In this document: piece by piece, positions 35,558 through 43,867 of the stretch
How the letters are laid out: every line of letters begins with the position of its first letter
Position numbering within the stretch: the stretch's first letter is position 1
The notes under the pieces: model-generated
What the model was told of the DNA's origin: nothing
The model's database searches: none
The model's input: only the letters and a program-made list of their open reading frames with translations
Translations under genes and position numbers: made by a program
NCBI RefSeq assembly: GCF_001750685.1
Contig: NZ_CP017269.1
Coordinates: 2,335,416 to 2,399,415, forward strand
Origin: Geosporobacter ferrireducens
GTDB lineage: Bacteria; Bacillota; Clostridia; Peptostreptococcales; Thermotaleaceae
Direction of reading: 5' to 3'
Length of the DNA: 64,000 bases

Positions 35558-36604
35558 CTATAGCTTACGGATGAGGTATTGCCTGGCTTTTTCTTCATCC
35601 AGGCCGTACCGTATCGCTTCGATGGTAGAAATAATGTCTCTTGTTTGATATTCTAAAAGATGCATATAGATCACTGCCGTACCAATATTCATCTTTTCTT
35701 TCTTTCTGTAGCTTTGGAACAAAAAGTAAAAAAACCGGGCAATTCGCCTCTCCATGTGGATATCCTGGGTCTGCTGATTGTCAAATAAAAAACCGTATTT
35801 TGTGGGCCCCAGCCGCTGCAGAAACTCCCTTTCGTCTTTTGCATAGCAGAGCTGCTTGATCTTTTGGAAGCTAAGGGTATGCCCTTTGGGCAGCATGTAG
35901 TTGATCAATTCTTCCGGCAGCAGTTGATAAAATTTGATGCCCCTATAAATCCACTGCAGATTCAATAAATCTACATTGATTCCCAGTATTTCCTCCTGGA
36001 GCTTCCGGTCCTCTTTGTCCAGTTTTTTATTTTGCTCCTGCAGCAGCCGGAAGTACAGGATGTCCAGGTTCATCTCCATATGAAACAGCCGTTTGTCCTC
36101 ATCCTCCTGCAGTAAGGGCAGCAAGGAGAGATAGTAGATGGTACCCTGAAGATGGCTTACAAAGGCTTCCATGGACTTGGATTGGCTTAGCTTGTCGTGA
36201 GGCAGGTTGGTGTACCTGCCTGCATAATGGATCAAATGCTGCAGGTTGTGTGGTCCATCGCCTCTGGCAATTGCCCGCAGATAGAGCTTCAGGTCCTCTA
36301 TTTCATACCGCATAAGGGTCAATTTGAAAAACTTGCGATAGTCATCAATAAAGAAGTGAATCAGCTTTTCATACTGATGCAGGATATACTTTTTCAACAA
36401 CTGCTCCAGTTCATCCCGATGAATGTTCTCTATCTGAACATTTTCCAGGACGACAGTATAATCTGTTTTTTCCTTTAGATACACTGCGATTTCTCGAACA
36501 GACTTTTTCCGTAATAGGCTCAAGTAATCATCTTTCTGTAAGAATCTGCGTTCCATTGCTTTAATCTTGGTATTCACGGCTGCAAATTGACGTATATTTC
36601 CCAT
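35558..36604 (-). CDS. ntpC: V-type ATPase subunit C (d-subunit homologue)
   Basis: A 348-residue helical protein of the AC39/subunit C family that links the rotor to the c-ring. Features seen: NTKIKAMERRFLQKDDYLSL at the N-terminus and LMRYEIEDLKLYLRAIARG. ATG 36604 is favoured because AGGTGG precedes it; a GTG at 36613 is also in frame. It abuts the H/G-like stalk gene. Confidence 0.9.
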   Translation of the reverse strand: MGNIRQFAAVNTKIKAMERRFLQKDDYLSLLRKKSVREIAVYLKEKTDYTVVLENVQIENIHRDELEQLLKKYILHQYEKLIHFFIDDYRKFFKLTLMRYEIEDLKLYLRAIARGDGPHNLQHLIHYAGRYTNLPHDKLSQSKSMEAFVSHLQGTIYYLSLLPLLQEDEDKRLFHMEMNLDILYFRLLQEQNKKLDKEDRKLQEEILGINVDLLNLQWIYRGIKFYQLLPEELINYMLPKGHTLSFQKIKQLCYAKDEREFLQRLGPTKYGFLFDNQQTQDIHMERRIARFFYFLFQSYRKKEKMNIGTAVIYMHLLEYQTRDIISTIEAIRYGLDEEKARQYLIRKL

Positions 36605-36613
36605 GGTTCCCAC

Positions 36614-36928
36614 CTACCCCAAATCCATGATTTGAGAAAACACTTCTTCTACCAGCACGCTATGAATTTGTGAAAATCTTTCATCCAACCTCTTACATAC
36701 TGCATCAGTATCTTCAGATATATATTTTTCTTGCTCCTGGCCTTTTTTTATGCACTGATCGTATTTTTCCTTACCGATCTCTCTTGCCTGCTGCACTGCT
36801 TCTTTTTCCATCTTGGACAGGGTTTCTTTGATGGATTGCTCATTTTCCTTCAGCTTTTGGTCTGTAGAATTCTTGATCTCCCAGGCCCGCTGATCCAGGC
36901 TAACGATTTTGTTGATGATATTGTCCAT
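36614..36928 (-). CDS. V-type ATPase stalk subunit G/H-like
   Basis: The 104-residue first gene of the operon encodes a long amphipathic, lysine- and glutamate-rich helix (about 10-80) without other motifs. Position and composition fit the small peripheral-stalk partner of subunit E (G/H, called NtpF in Enterococcus). Sequence identity in this family is low, so the call rests mainly on context. AAGGCG is a weak ribosome site before ATG 36928. Confidence 0.75.
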   Translation of the reverse strand: MDNIINKIVSLDQRAWEIKNSTDQKLKENEQSIKETLSKMEKEAVQQAREIGKEKYDQCIKKGQEQEKYISEDTDAVCKRLDERFSQIHSVLVEEVFSQIMDLG

Positions 36929-36965
36929 CGGGACGCCTTCTTTCTTTTTGAATGAATAGATAAGT

Positions 36966-36971
36966 ATTATA
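36966..36971 (-). promoter_or_regulatory. Candidate -10 of the V-ATPase operon
   Basis: TATAAT on the minus strand, preceded by ATG, 37 bases before the first start codon. No good -35 lies 16-18 bases upstream. Confidence 0.4.
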
Positions 36972-37041
36972 CATTATTTCGAAAATTCCTTCTTCCTGCA
37001 TAAATATTTTACATTCCTGCAATTGTGTAAAAGTAAACGGC

Positions 37042-37070
37042 AAAAAGCCCACACCTTTACAGATGTGGGC
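37042..37070 (-). terminator. Rho-independent terminator of the RND efflux operon
   Basis: GCCCACA (37047-37053) pairs with TGTGGGC (37064-37070) and runs into TTTTTG on the minus strand, about 70 bases after the RND gene. It insulates the V-ATPase promoter. Confidence 0.85.
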
Positions 37071-37138
37071 GATTTACCGCTTATCTTTCTTCTATCCGGG
37101 TTGCCACGATCCTTTCACCCCATGCTGCCTCTATTCGC

Positions 37139-40100
37139 TTATTCTACCACTGCTTTACCTTTTTCTGTTTTGTGTTTTTTCCATTTTTGTATCATTCCCT
37201 CGAATATGCTGTATATCACCGGTATGACGATCATTGTTAAGAGGGTCGAAACCGTTAGTCCGGCCATTAGTGCAATCGCCATTGGGCCAAACAGATTACT
37301 TCCGGACAGCGCCAAGGGAACCAATCCCATTACCGTTGTTGCTGCACTCAGTATAATGGCGTTGAAGCGCTTATCTACAGCATCTGCGCAAGCTTCTTCA
37401 ATATTACAGCCCTGGCTTCTCGCATCATTGATATATTCAATCAGGAGTATTCCATTCTTTACAACCAATCCAATAAGTGCAACCACCCCTAAGAAAGCCG
37501 TAAGTGATAAAGGTTTATTGAATAAATACAAACCCAGTACTGAACCAATGAGTGACAAAGGTATGGTAAGCAGTATGACTACCGGCTGAATAAATGAATT
37601 AAACTGTATGAGCAGAATAATATAGATGACAGAAATGCATAATATAGCCAAAATACCTACAGTGCTAAAGTTTTCATTAATATCCTCCCGCTCTCCTGCA
37701 AAGCTTATAATTGTACCGGCGGTATCAATTTGCGGCAGTATTTCTTTTTCAATGGTGTTTGCTATCTCAACGGGGTTATAACCGGAAAGTTCGTTGACTA
37801 AAAGCTCAATCGTCTGTTTTCTTTTATAAGTCCTAATTTCGTCTACTTTTTTCCCAAATTCTACGGTCGCAAACTGTTTTAAAGGCACCTTATTGCCCGT
37901 TACGGAAGATTTGATTTCAAAATTTTCCAGTAGGGCAACATCACTAATATTGCTTTTCAGACGAATATTATACTCTTGCCCTTCCCTCCGGTATACCGAA
38001 GCATTTGCACCGTATAATGCCATATTGATCTGGCTCTGGATATCATATTGGGTAATGCCGAAGCTGCTGGCCTTATCTTTATCTACGTTAACTTCCAACT
38101 GAAAAGTCTTATCCTTCATATTATGCCTTACATTGACGGTTCCCGGTATTTTTGCTGTTGCTTCCTTTATCGTGTCAGCAACTTCCTTTAACCGGTCCAA
38201 ATTGTCTCCGGAGATTCTGACAATTACTTTCGCCTCGTTTGGCTTGGCATTCGCCAGGAGTTTAGCTGTGATTTTCCCATTTGATATATTTTCATCCAAC
38301 TTTTCTTGAATATAATCAATCAGTTCTACATTATCTCTAAACCTTCTGGTCTTCTTGTCTCCAAGATCAAATCTACAAACCATCTGCCCATAATCAGGAG
38401 AAGCGGTAGCAGGGAGCATACTCCTAAAGAATTTTGGCATTCCCGTTCCCACAGCTACAGTATAACTCGTAATTTCCGGCTCCTCAGACAGCAGCCTTAC
38501 AACCTCATCTGTTAATTTTTCTGTAGCTCTAATATTCCCGGGAACTTCTGAATTGATCTCCACATAGAATATATTTTTATCTGCATATGGGAAAAACTGA
38601 GAAGGCAATTGGGGCATCAAAACTGCCACTATTAATATAAACACAGTAAATGTCATTCCTACAGCCACTGTTTTGTACTTCAGCGCATGCCTTAATGTAT
38701 AATGAAAAAACCTTCTTACGACACGCTTTTCTTCTTTCTTCTCCTTACCTTTTTTAAATACGGCGACTGCCATAGCCGGTGTAACAAACATAGAAACAAG
38801 GTAAGCTGCTATAATAGAAATAATCAGCACCATGGGTATTGTTTGCAAAAATTTACCGGCGGGTCCCGGCAGCCCAAGAAGGGGAGAAAAAGCCGCGATT
38901 GTTGTGAGTGTTGCCGTGAATATAGGAACAGAAGATGCAGTTGTTCCTTTGTAAGCTGCCTCTAACCGGTCTTCTCCCTGATCCATTCTTACCTGTATGG
39001 TATCACTGATTACGATTGCATTATCCACTAAAATTCCAAGAGATATAATCAGGGCCGTCAGGGACATCTGTTGAATCTCAATTCCTGCCATATACATCAC
39101 ACCAAAGGTGACCAGCACAGACAGGGGAATGGCAGTAGCGACCACTAACGCATTTCTTAATCCCATTCCTAAGAACACTACAATTATAACCAGGAAAATT
39201 CCCTGAACCAAGCTGGTCATAAAATCGCTGACTGATTTTGATACATCATCCGGCTGGTAAATAACCTCCCCGACAAGTAAATCCCCAGGCAACGATGCTT
39301 TTACTTCATCAATCACCTTTCTCACATCTTTGCCTATGAGAACCACATTCTTGCCCTTTTGGAAATATGCTGTAAGCAATACCGTGTTTTTTCCGTTTTG
39401 TTTATATTTTTCCACATCTTCTTCCAAGTCCATATGTATATCCGCCACATCGGATAGCTTTGTAACGGCTCCTGTTACCGGAGCAATACCAATGATCGTG
39501 TTGCGAATATCATCCATTGAAGTATATATACCCGGCGTCTTTACCTTGATTTTTGAGCTTTCATAGTCTATGCTTCCTGAAGGTATTTCCACATTTTGTG
39601 CCTGCAAAATCTGACCAATATCCGCAATAGACAGTTTCAGTTGATTCAACCTGGCGATGTCTACATTCACCTTTACTTCTTTGTCAAGTTTTCCTTCCAT
39701 ATTAAATTTTGATATTCCTTCTATCGTAGTCAATTTATTCTCAAAAATCTCTCCAAATGAGGCCAACTGCTCATATGTATAGTTTTCACCTGAGAGACTG
39801 ATAATAATGCCTGCAGTCTCGAGCATATCTGTTTTTACCTGACTCGGCAAACATCCCTTCGGCAAATCCGACTGCACATCCGCTACAGCATTTCGCACAT
39901 CCTGCAGGGCCTTATCGCTGTCCACACGAAACTCAAACATAACGGTAATAATAGACAGCCCTTCTTTGGATATACCATGACTTTCATCATAACCTTCCAG
40001 TTCCACCAGCTTATCTTCTATTTTAGTTGTAACCAGATCTTTAACATCTTTTGGCGATGCCCCCGGATAAACGGTAACAATCATGGCAAAGGGCGCCGAA

Positions 40101-40222
40101 ACATCAGGACTTTCTTGTCTGGGCATAATATAGTAGCTGAATCCGCCTATGATTACAATAATAGCTGCCAAAAACAAAGTGACCCGCCGCTCCCGGATTA
40201 AAGCAAGTATCAATCTGTTCAA
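37139..40222 (-). CDS. RND-family efflux permease (AcrB/HAE1-like)
   Basis: A proton-driven exporter of about 1027 residues with the RND plan of twelve membrane segments and two large extracytoplasmic loops. It opens LILALIRERRVTLFLAAIIV. The TM4 region reads LGILVDNAIVISDTIQVR, with the Asp of the proton relay. The second half repeats the fold (VVALIGLVVKNGILLIEYIN). In monoderm bacteria it probably works with the lipoprotein adaptor and without an outer-membrane channel. I place the start at TTG 40222, after AGGGGTGG; GTG 40231 is the alternative. It follows the adaptor gene and a TetR gene. Confidence 0.93.
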   Translation of the reverse strand: MNRLILALIRERRVTLFLAAIIVIIGGFSYYIMPRQESPDVSAPFAMIVTVYPGASPKDVKDLVTTKIEDKLVELEGYDESHGISKEGLSIITVMFEFRVDSDKALQDVRNAVADVQSDLPKGCLPSQVKTDMLETAGIIISLSGENYTYEQLASFGEIFENKLTTIEGISKFNMEGKLDKEVKVNVDIARLNQLKLSIADIGQILQAQNVEIPSGSIDYESSKIKVKTPGIYTSMDDIRNTIIGIAPVTGAVTKLSDVADIHMDLEEDVEKYKQNGKNTVLLTAYFQKGKNVVLIGKDVRKVIDEVKASLPGDLLVGEVIYQPDDVSKSVSDFMTSLVQGIFLVIIVVFLGMGLRNALVVATAIPLSVLVTFGVMYMAGIEIQQMSLTALIISLGILVDNAIVISDTIQVRMDQGEDRLEAAYKGTTASSVPIFTATLTTIAAFSPLLGLPGPAGKFLQTIPMVLIISIIAAYLVSMFVTPAMAVAVFKKGKEKKEEKRVVRRFFHYTLRHALKYKTVAVGMTFTVFILIVAVLMPQLPSQFFPYADKNIFYVEINSEVPGNIRATEKLTDEVVRLLSEEPEITSYTVAVGTGMPKFFRSMLPATASPDYGQMVCRFDLGDKKTRRFRDNVELIDYIQEKLDENISNGKITAKLLANAKPNEAKVIVRISGDNLDRLKEVADTIKEATAKIPGTVNVRHNMKDKTFQLEVNVDKDKASSFGITQYDIQSQINMALYGANASVYRREGQEYNIRLKSNISDVALLENFEIKSSVTGNKVPLKQFATVEFGKKVDEIRTYKRKQTIELLVNELSGYNPVEIANTIEKEILPQIDTAGTIISFAGEREDINENFSTVGILAILCISVIYIILLIQFNSFIQPVVILLTIPLSLIGSVLGLYLFNKPLSLTAFLGVVALIGLVVKNGILLIEYINDARSQGCNIEEACADAVDKRFNAIILSAATTVMGLVPLALSGSNLFGPMAIALMAGLTVSTLLTMIVIPVIYSIFEGMIQKWKKHKTEKGKAVVE

Positions 40223-40233
40223 GTTTCCCACCC

Positions 40234-41322
40234 CTACTCTACAATGTTGACTTTAGCGCCGTCGTTCAAGTTCTTCATTCCGCTGACAGCCAGCAGTTCC
40301 CCTTCATCGATTCCATTTACCCTGATCTTGTCATCACTCACATTCAAGAGTTCTACCGTTCTTTTAAATACCCGGGCATCCTTTACAATATATACGTAGT
40401 CTTCTCCATTGGAAAAGATCGATGTCATAGGGATCCACACCCCTTTTTCCGCTCCTATGAAGACCTCTGCTTTGGCAATTGCCCCCAGTTTAAAACTTTT
40501 TCCCGGTACTTCTATCTCCGCATGATAAGTTCTTGTAGCCTCATCAGGTGCTTCAGCTATATAGATAACCCTTCCTTCTGCCTTTTCACCGTCTATGTCA
40601 ACCGTTGCTCCGGCACCTGTATGAACACTATATAAATCCTGTTGTGGAATGCCCACATTGACAACCTGCTCGCTGCTCCTCACCACAACAACCGGCGTAT
40701 TCGCCCCTATCCTCTCATTTTCCTCAAACAAAACATCCACAACCGTGCCTTCTTGCTGCGCGTACAGCTTTGCATCCTGTATCATTGCAGTTTTATACTC
40801 GTAATCGGTTTTTGTCGCATCAAATTGTGCTCCCGCTTGCTGATAGGTGGTTTCTGAAATATCCATCTGAAGCTTGGTCTGATCGTACTGGTCTTTCGAT
40901 ACCGCACCTGCTGTATATAAACTATCCACCTTTTCAAATAAGTCTTTATTATAGCGCAAGGCATCTTCCGCTTTTTTTATATTGAGTTCAGCTGCATCCA
41001 TTGCCGCTTTAGCCGCAGTCATCTGAAACCCTAAATCCTGCGTATCAATCTCCGCCAATGGTGCTGCCGGACCTATCTTATCTCCCTTTTTTACATAAAT
41101 CCTGCTAATTTTTCCGCCTGTCTTGAAGCTGTACTTGGTGATATCCTTCGCATCTACTGTACCCAAATACTGGAATTTTACAGGTTTTTGACTTTCTTCT
41201 ATTTTTAAAACCTTTACCGCAGAAATTCTTTCCTCTACCGCAGCTTCCTTTCCTGCATTTGAACAGCCTGCCAAAGAAAGGATCAGTATTGACACAATCA
41301 TAAATGCAATATTTCTTTTCAC
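40234..41322 (-). CDS. RND efflux adaptor (HlyD/MacA-like), lipoprotein
   Basis: A 362-residue membrane-fusion protein. The N-terminal signal ends in a lipobox, LSLAGCSNAG, so it should be lipid-anchored outside the membrane. The first beta-barrel/lipoyl part (GKISRIYVKKGDKIGPAAPL) is followed by a helical hairpin (about 85-155) and a second lipoyl half (AQQEGTVVDVLFEENERIGA). GTG 41322 is the start, with GAGGGG about eleven bases upstream. It ends 11 bases before the permease. A palindromic operator lies upstream. Confidence 0.92.
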   Translation of the reverse strand: MKRNIAFMIVSILILSLAGCSNAGKEAAVEERISAVKVLKIEESQKPVKFQYLGTVDAKDITKYSFKTGGKISRIYVKKGDKIGPAAPLAEIDTQDLGFQMTAAKAAMDAAELNIKKAEDALRYNKDLFEKVDSLYTAGAVSKDQYDQTKLQMDISETTYQQAGAQFDATKTDYEYKTAMIQDAKLYAQQEGTVVDVLFEENERIGANTPVVVVRSSEQVVNVGIPQQDLYSVHTGAGATVDIDGEKAEGRVIYIAEAPDEATRTYHAEIEVPGKSFKLGAIAKAEVFIGAEKGVWIPMTSIFSNGEDYVYIVKDARVFKRTVELLNVSDDKIRVNGIDEGELLAVSGMKNLNDGAKVNIVE

Positions 41323-41361
41323 ACTCTATCCGTCCCCTCATTCTAATTAAATTTATTTTTT

Positions 41362-41389
41362 ATTAATGAATAAACGAACATTCATTAAT
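41362..41389. promoter_or_regulatory. TetR operator candidate 1 (adaptor upstream region)
   Basis: A perfect 10-bp inverted repeat ATTAATGAAT/ATTCATTAAT with an 8-base spacer, 40 bases before the adaptor start codon. The core AATGAAT is shared with two other sites. Confidence 0.75.
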
Positions 41390-41430
41390 GTTTACTATGT
41401 TAAAAGCAAATTATTCAGGCTGTCGTTATA

Positions 41431-41448
41431 ATGAATGCAAACTCATTT
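41431..41448. promoter_or_regulatory. TetR operator candidate 2
   Basis: AATGAATGCAAACTCATT is an imperfect dyad, 42 bases from candidate 1, between the TetR stop and the adaptor gene. Confidence 0.5.
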
Positions 41449-41471
41449 ATTATAATCTAAATTATCGCCTT

Positions 41472-42059
41472 CTACCTTAAGGAGTTAAAGCACATCCTCG
41501 TAATTTTCTCTACTTGTTCCTCTTGAAAAAACCTTTCATAGCCTTCTTCTTTAATCTTCAATAAGATATATCGAAAGGGTATCGTCATCAGTGTTAACAT
41601 AATATTTTCTTCACTAATGTATTCGTGGCATTCCCCTGTATAATTACTTATTTCAAAAACTTTTTCCAACATTCTGTATTTAAACTCTTCATTTTTTTCA
41701 TGTAAAATTTTTTCAGCATCCACATCCAGTACCAATGTGGCTACTAACTGTACGTATATTGGGTCCTCTTTTGCCAATTCAAATAAAGTCCTGATCGTGT
41801 TTTGAAAAAAACCATAGATTGAAGTACTCGTCACTGCAAACTGGTAAAAAGTATTTCTGATTTCAGCCAGATTTGTATTTATCAAATCATCAAGCAAATC
41901 TTCCTTGCTGCTATAGTGGAGGTACAAATAGCCGGCTGACACACCTGCTTTTTTTGCTATGGCAGCAATAGACGCGCCCCGGTAGCCATATTCCACGATG
42001 ATTTCCATGGCTGCCCTCTTAACATTCTCTATTTTCTGTGGGTCAGTAATCCTGGCCAT
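41472..42059 (-). CDS. TetR-family transcriptional repressor
   Basis: A 195-residue regulator. The N-terminal helix-turn-helix (AAIAKKAGVSAGYLYLHYSSK) is typical TetR; the C-terminal domain, which binds an inducer, is unique. It lies directly upstream of the RND pump genes on the same strand. Operator-like dyads lie in front of both this gene and the adaptor gene, so it probably represses itself and the pump. Start ATG 42059 follows AAAGGGG. Confidence 0.92.
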   Translation of the reverse strand: MARITDPQKIENVKRAAMEIIVEYGYRGASIAAIAKKAGVSAGYLYLHYSSKEDLLDDLINTNLAEIRNTFYQFAVTSTSIYGFFQNTIRTLFELAKEDPIYVQLVATLVLDVDAEKILHEKNEEFKYRMLEKVFEISNYTGECHEYISEENIMLTLMTIPFRYILLKIKEEGYERFFQEEQVEKITRMCFNSLR

Positions 42060-42098
42060 CCTATACCCCTTTCTATAATAGATTAACTTTTGCCATTT

Positions 42099-42117
42099 AA
42101 TGAATGAACACTCAATT
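42099..42117. promoter_or_regulatory. TetR operator candidate 3 (autoregulatory)
   Basis: AATGAATGAACACTCAATT lies immediately downstream of the -10 of the tetR promoter, where binding would block transcription. Confidence 0.65.
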
Positions 42118-42120
42118 ATT

Positions 42121-42149
42121 ATAATATGCTATTATAATAATACTGTCAA
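42121..42149 (-). promoter_or_regulatory. Sigma-A promoter of the tetR gene
   Basis: TTGACA (42149-42144), a 17-base spacer and TATTAT (42126-42121) on the minus strand, a near-consensus promoter. Confidence 0.8.
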
Positions 42150-42174
42150 TACTTTCCACGATTTAAAATATATC

Positions 42175-43746
42175 CTAATCGTAAAGCGGTAAACCCTTTG
42201 CCTTCAGATAGCTTTCTTTTATATCGATCAAATATTGAAAATCCATATCCTTCACCCTATAAATTTCTTGGATCATTCTTTGGCTGTATCGTAAGTCTTT
42301 CAGGGTAAGCAGCGGATAATCCTGCAATCCGTAGCTGCCGTCAGGCAGATAAGCATACCATAGGTCCCCATCATCCTTTTTCCAGTAAGATGCTGTGTCC
42401 TTCACAGCCTGCCTCATCTTTTCTGCTGTATCCAGATACCTTTTTTCATCCGTATCTTTATAAAGCTCATATAAGAAGTTCATTTCTGTGATCAAATGGT
42501 TTAAAGAGGTTAAGGTTTCTGTTTTCCGGTCCATATCCCCGCCATGGGTATAATCATATACCAAATATCCATCATTTTTTGTCTTGTGATGATGGGTTCC
42601 TGCATACTCAATCAAGAAGTCTCCATAGCGTAGAGCCCCTTGCAGGTAAGCCTCCTCTCCAAACTCCCGGTAGCCATGCAATAGAAACAGGCCCGCGTCT
42701 GTGTTAAACCTTGTATCATAAAAGCCTGCATCAATCCCATAATCCCCATACAGCCAGGTAGATCTTGGGCTGGAAATCCAGTACCCGCCTTCTGTCTGCG
42801 TTCTCAAGGCAGCTTGCAATGCTAACCGGGCAAAGTTTGTACTAAAACGGTTATTGCCTTCCAACAGCAGCTTATTGCCTACATGCTGGGCAGGTACCAC
42901 CCAAAAAGCCCTTGGATCATAGGGGTAATAGGTCTCCGGTGTCACATACTGTACGCCGCCTTGTGTCCACTTCCTGACCCGGTCAAGATTTGCTACCAGA
43001 AGAATGTTCTCCTGTTCTTCATCCCCCCAGTTTACCATTCCTTCTTTTCCGATGATGCCCCACTGTTCGATTTCTGTTCCCGCCACTTGGGGGAAAGAAA
43101 TAATAAATTCCTGCTTCCGTTTATCCGCAAGGTATTGGATTGGCTGCGTCAAGTCAAACCGTTCTTTACGAACGCCATTCTCCAGCGGCTCATAAACATT
43201 GACCATGTTCAAATGCATGCTGAAGTCTTCTCCGTCTATAAAGAGGGCCTGCTTTGGCAGTCCATAGCCTGATGCGATAACCGCAGGCTCAGTCCATGTG
43301 CTGTTGGGGATCGTAAGGACAGGCTGCTGCTTTAGTTGGTCATAATCATAGAGGATGTGGCGCTCTGTGACCTCTTGGGATTTAGATTTGAGGCTTACCT
43401 TGATTTGTAATGGCACGCCGTCGTCTACAAATGGATTGTATTTTATAAAATAATAGTAGTCTGCTGTAGGTACTAGCGGAAAATGTTCAATGGTCAATCT
43501 CCCGACTTGTTTGCCCTCCTTATAGACATCTAAAACTTGTTCTCTATCATCACTTTCATTGTCTATACCTGCTATTCTGTAGTCTTTTCCCACTAGGGAT
43601 AATTGAAACTCCTGCTTTGTCTTCTCATCAATAGACGCATGGACCAATCTGTTGTCTAGCATGACACCCAACCTATTTACTATTAAAATACCCACTACTG
43701 CAGCGATACATATAGCAATCAAAATAAATATCCTTTTCTGCCTCAT
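42175..43746 (-). CDS. Membrane-anchored protein, C5-epimerase/alpha-alpha-barrel-like
   Basis: I do not recognise this 523-residue protein firmly. One N-terminal membrane anchor (about 5-27) suggests an extracytoplasmic body. Residues about 60-270 look beta-rich. From about 300 there is a helical, aromatic-rich region (LYGDYGIDAGFYDTRFNTDA, LTSLNHLITEMNFLYELYKD) like six-hairpin glycosidases and D-glucuronyl C5-epimerase C-terminal domains. It borders the polysaccharide locus, which makes UDP-glucuronate through ugd. Epimerisation or trimming of the exported polymer is plausible, not shown. ATG 43746; it ends well before the tetR promoter. Confidence 0.55.
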   Translation of the reverse strand: MRQKRIFILIAICIAAVVGILIVNRLGVMLDNRLVHASIDEKTKQEFQLSLVGKDYRIAGIDNESDDREQVLDVYKEGKQVGRLTIEHFPLVPTADYYYFIKYNPFVDDGVPLQIKVSLKSKSQEVTERHILYDYDQLKQQPVLTIPNSTWTEPAVIASGYGLPKQALFIDGEDFSMHLNMVNVYEPLENGVRKERFDLTQPIQYLADKRKQEFIISFPQVAGTEIEQWGIIGKEGMVNWGDEEQENILLVANLDRVRKWTQGGVQYVTPETYYPYDPRAFWVVPAQHVGNKLLLEGNNRFSTNFARLALQAALRTQTEGGYWISSPRSTWLYGDYGIDAGFYDTRFNTDAGLFLLHGYREFGEEAYLQGALRYGDFLIEYAGTHHHKTKNDGYLVYDYTHGGDMDRKTETLTSLNHLITEMNFLYELYKDTDEKRYLDTAEKMRQAVKDTASYWKKDDGDLWYAYLPDGSYGLQDYPLLTLKDLRYSQRMIQEIYRVKDMDFQYLIDIKESYLKAKGLPLYD

Positions 43747-43867
43747 TCCAGTTCACCTGCCTATTTTCCTTTATCTTTAATTTTCCGTCAGGGCAAAATA
43801 ATAAGGAGTCAAGGCTTGTCCTTAAGCTCCTTATCTATATACTTTTTATAACGCTCGCTAATGCATT

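Noticed and set aside
37023-37589. 188-codon plus-strand frame at the end of the RND gene
   Set aside because: It runs through the RND terminator and the antisense of the permease; no ribosome site.
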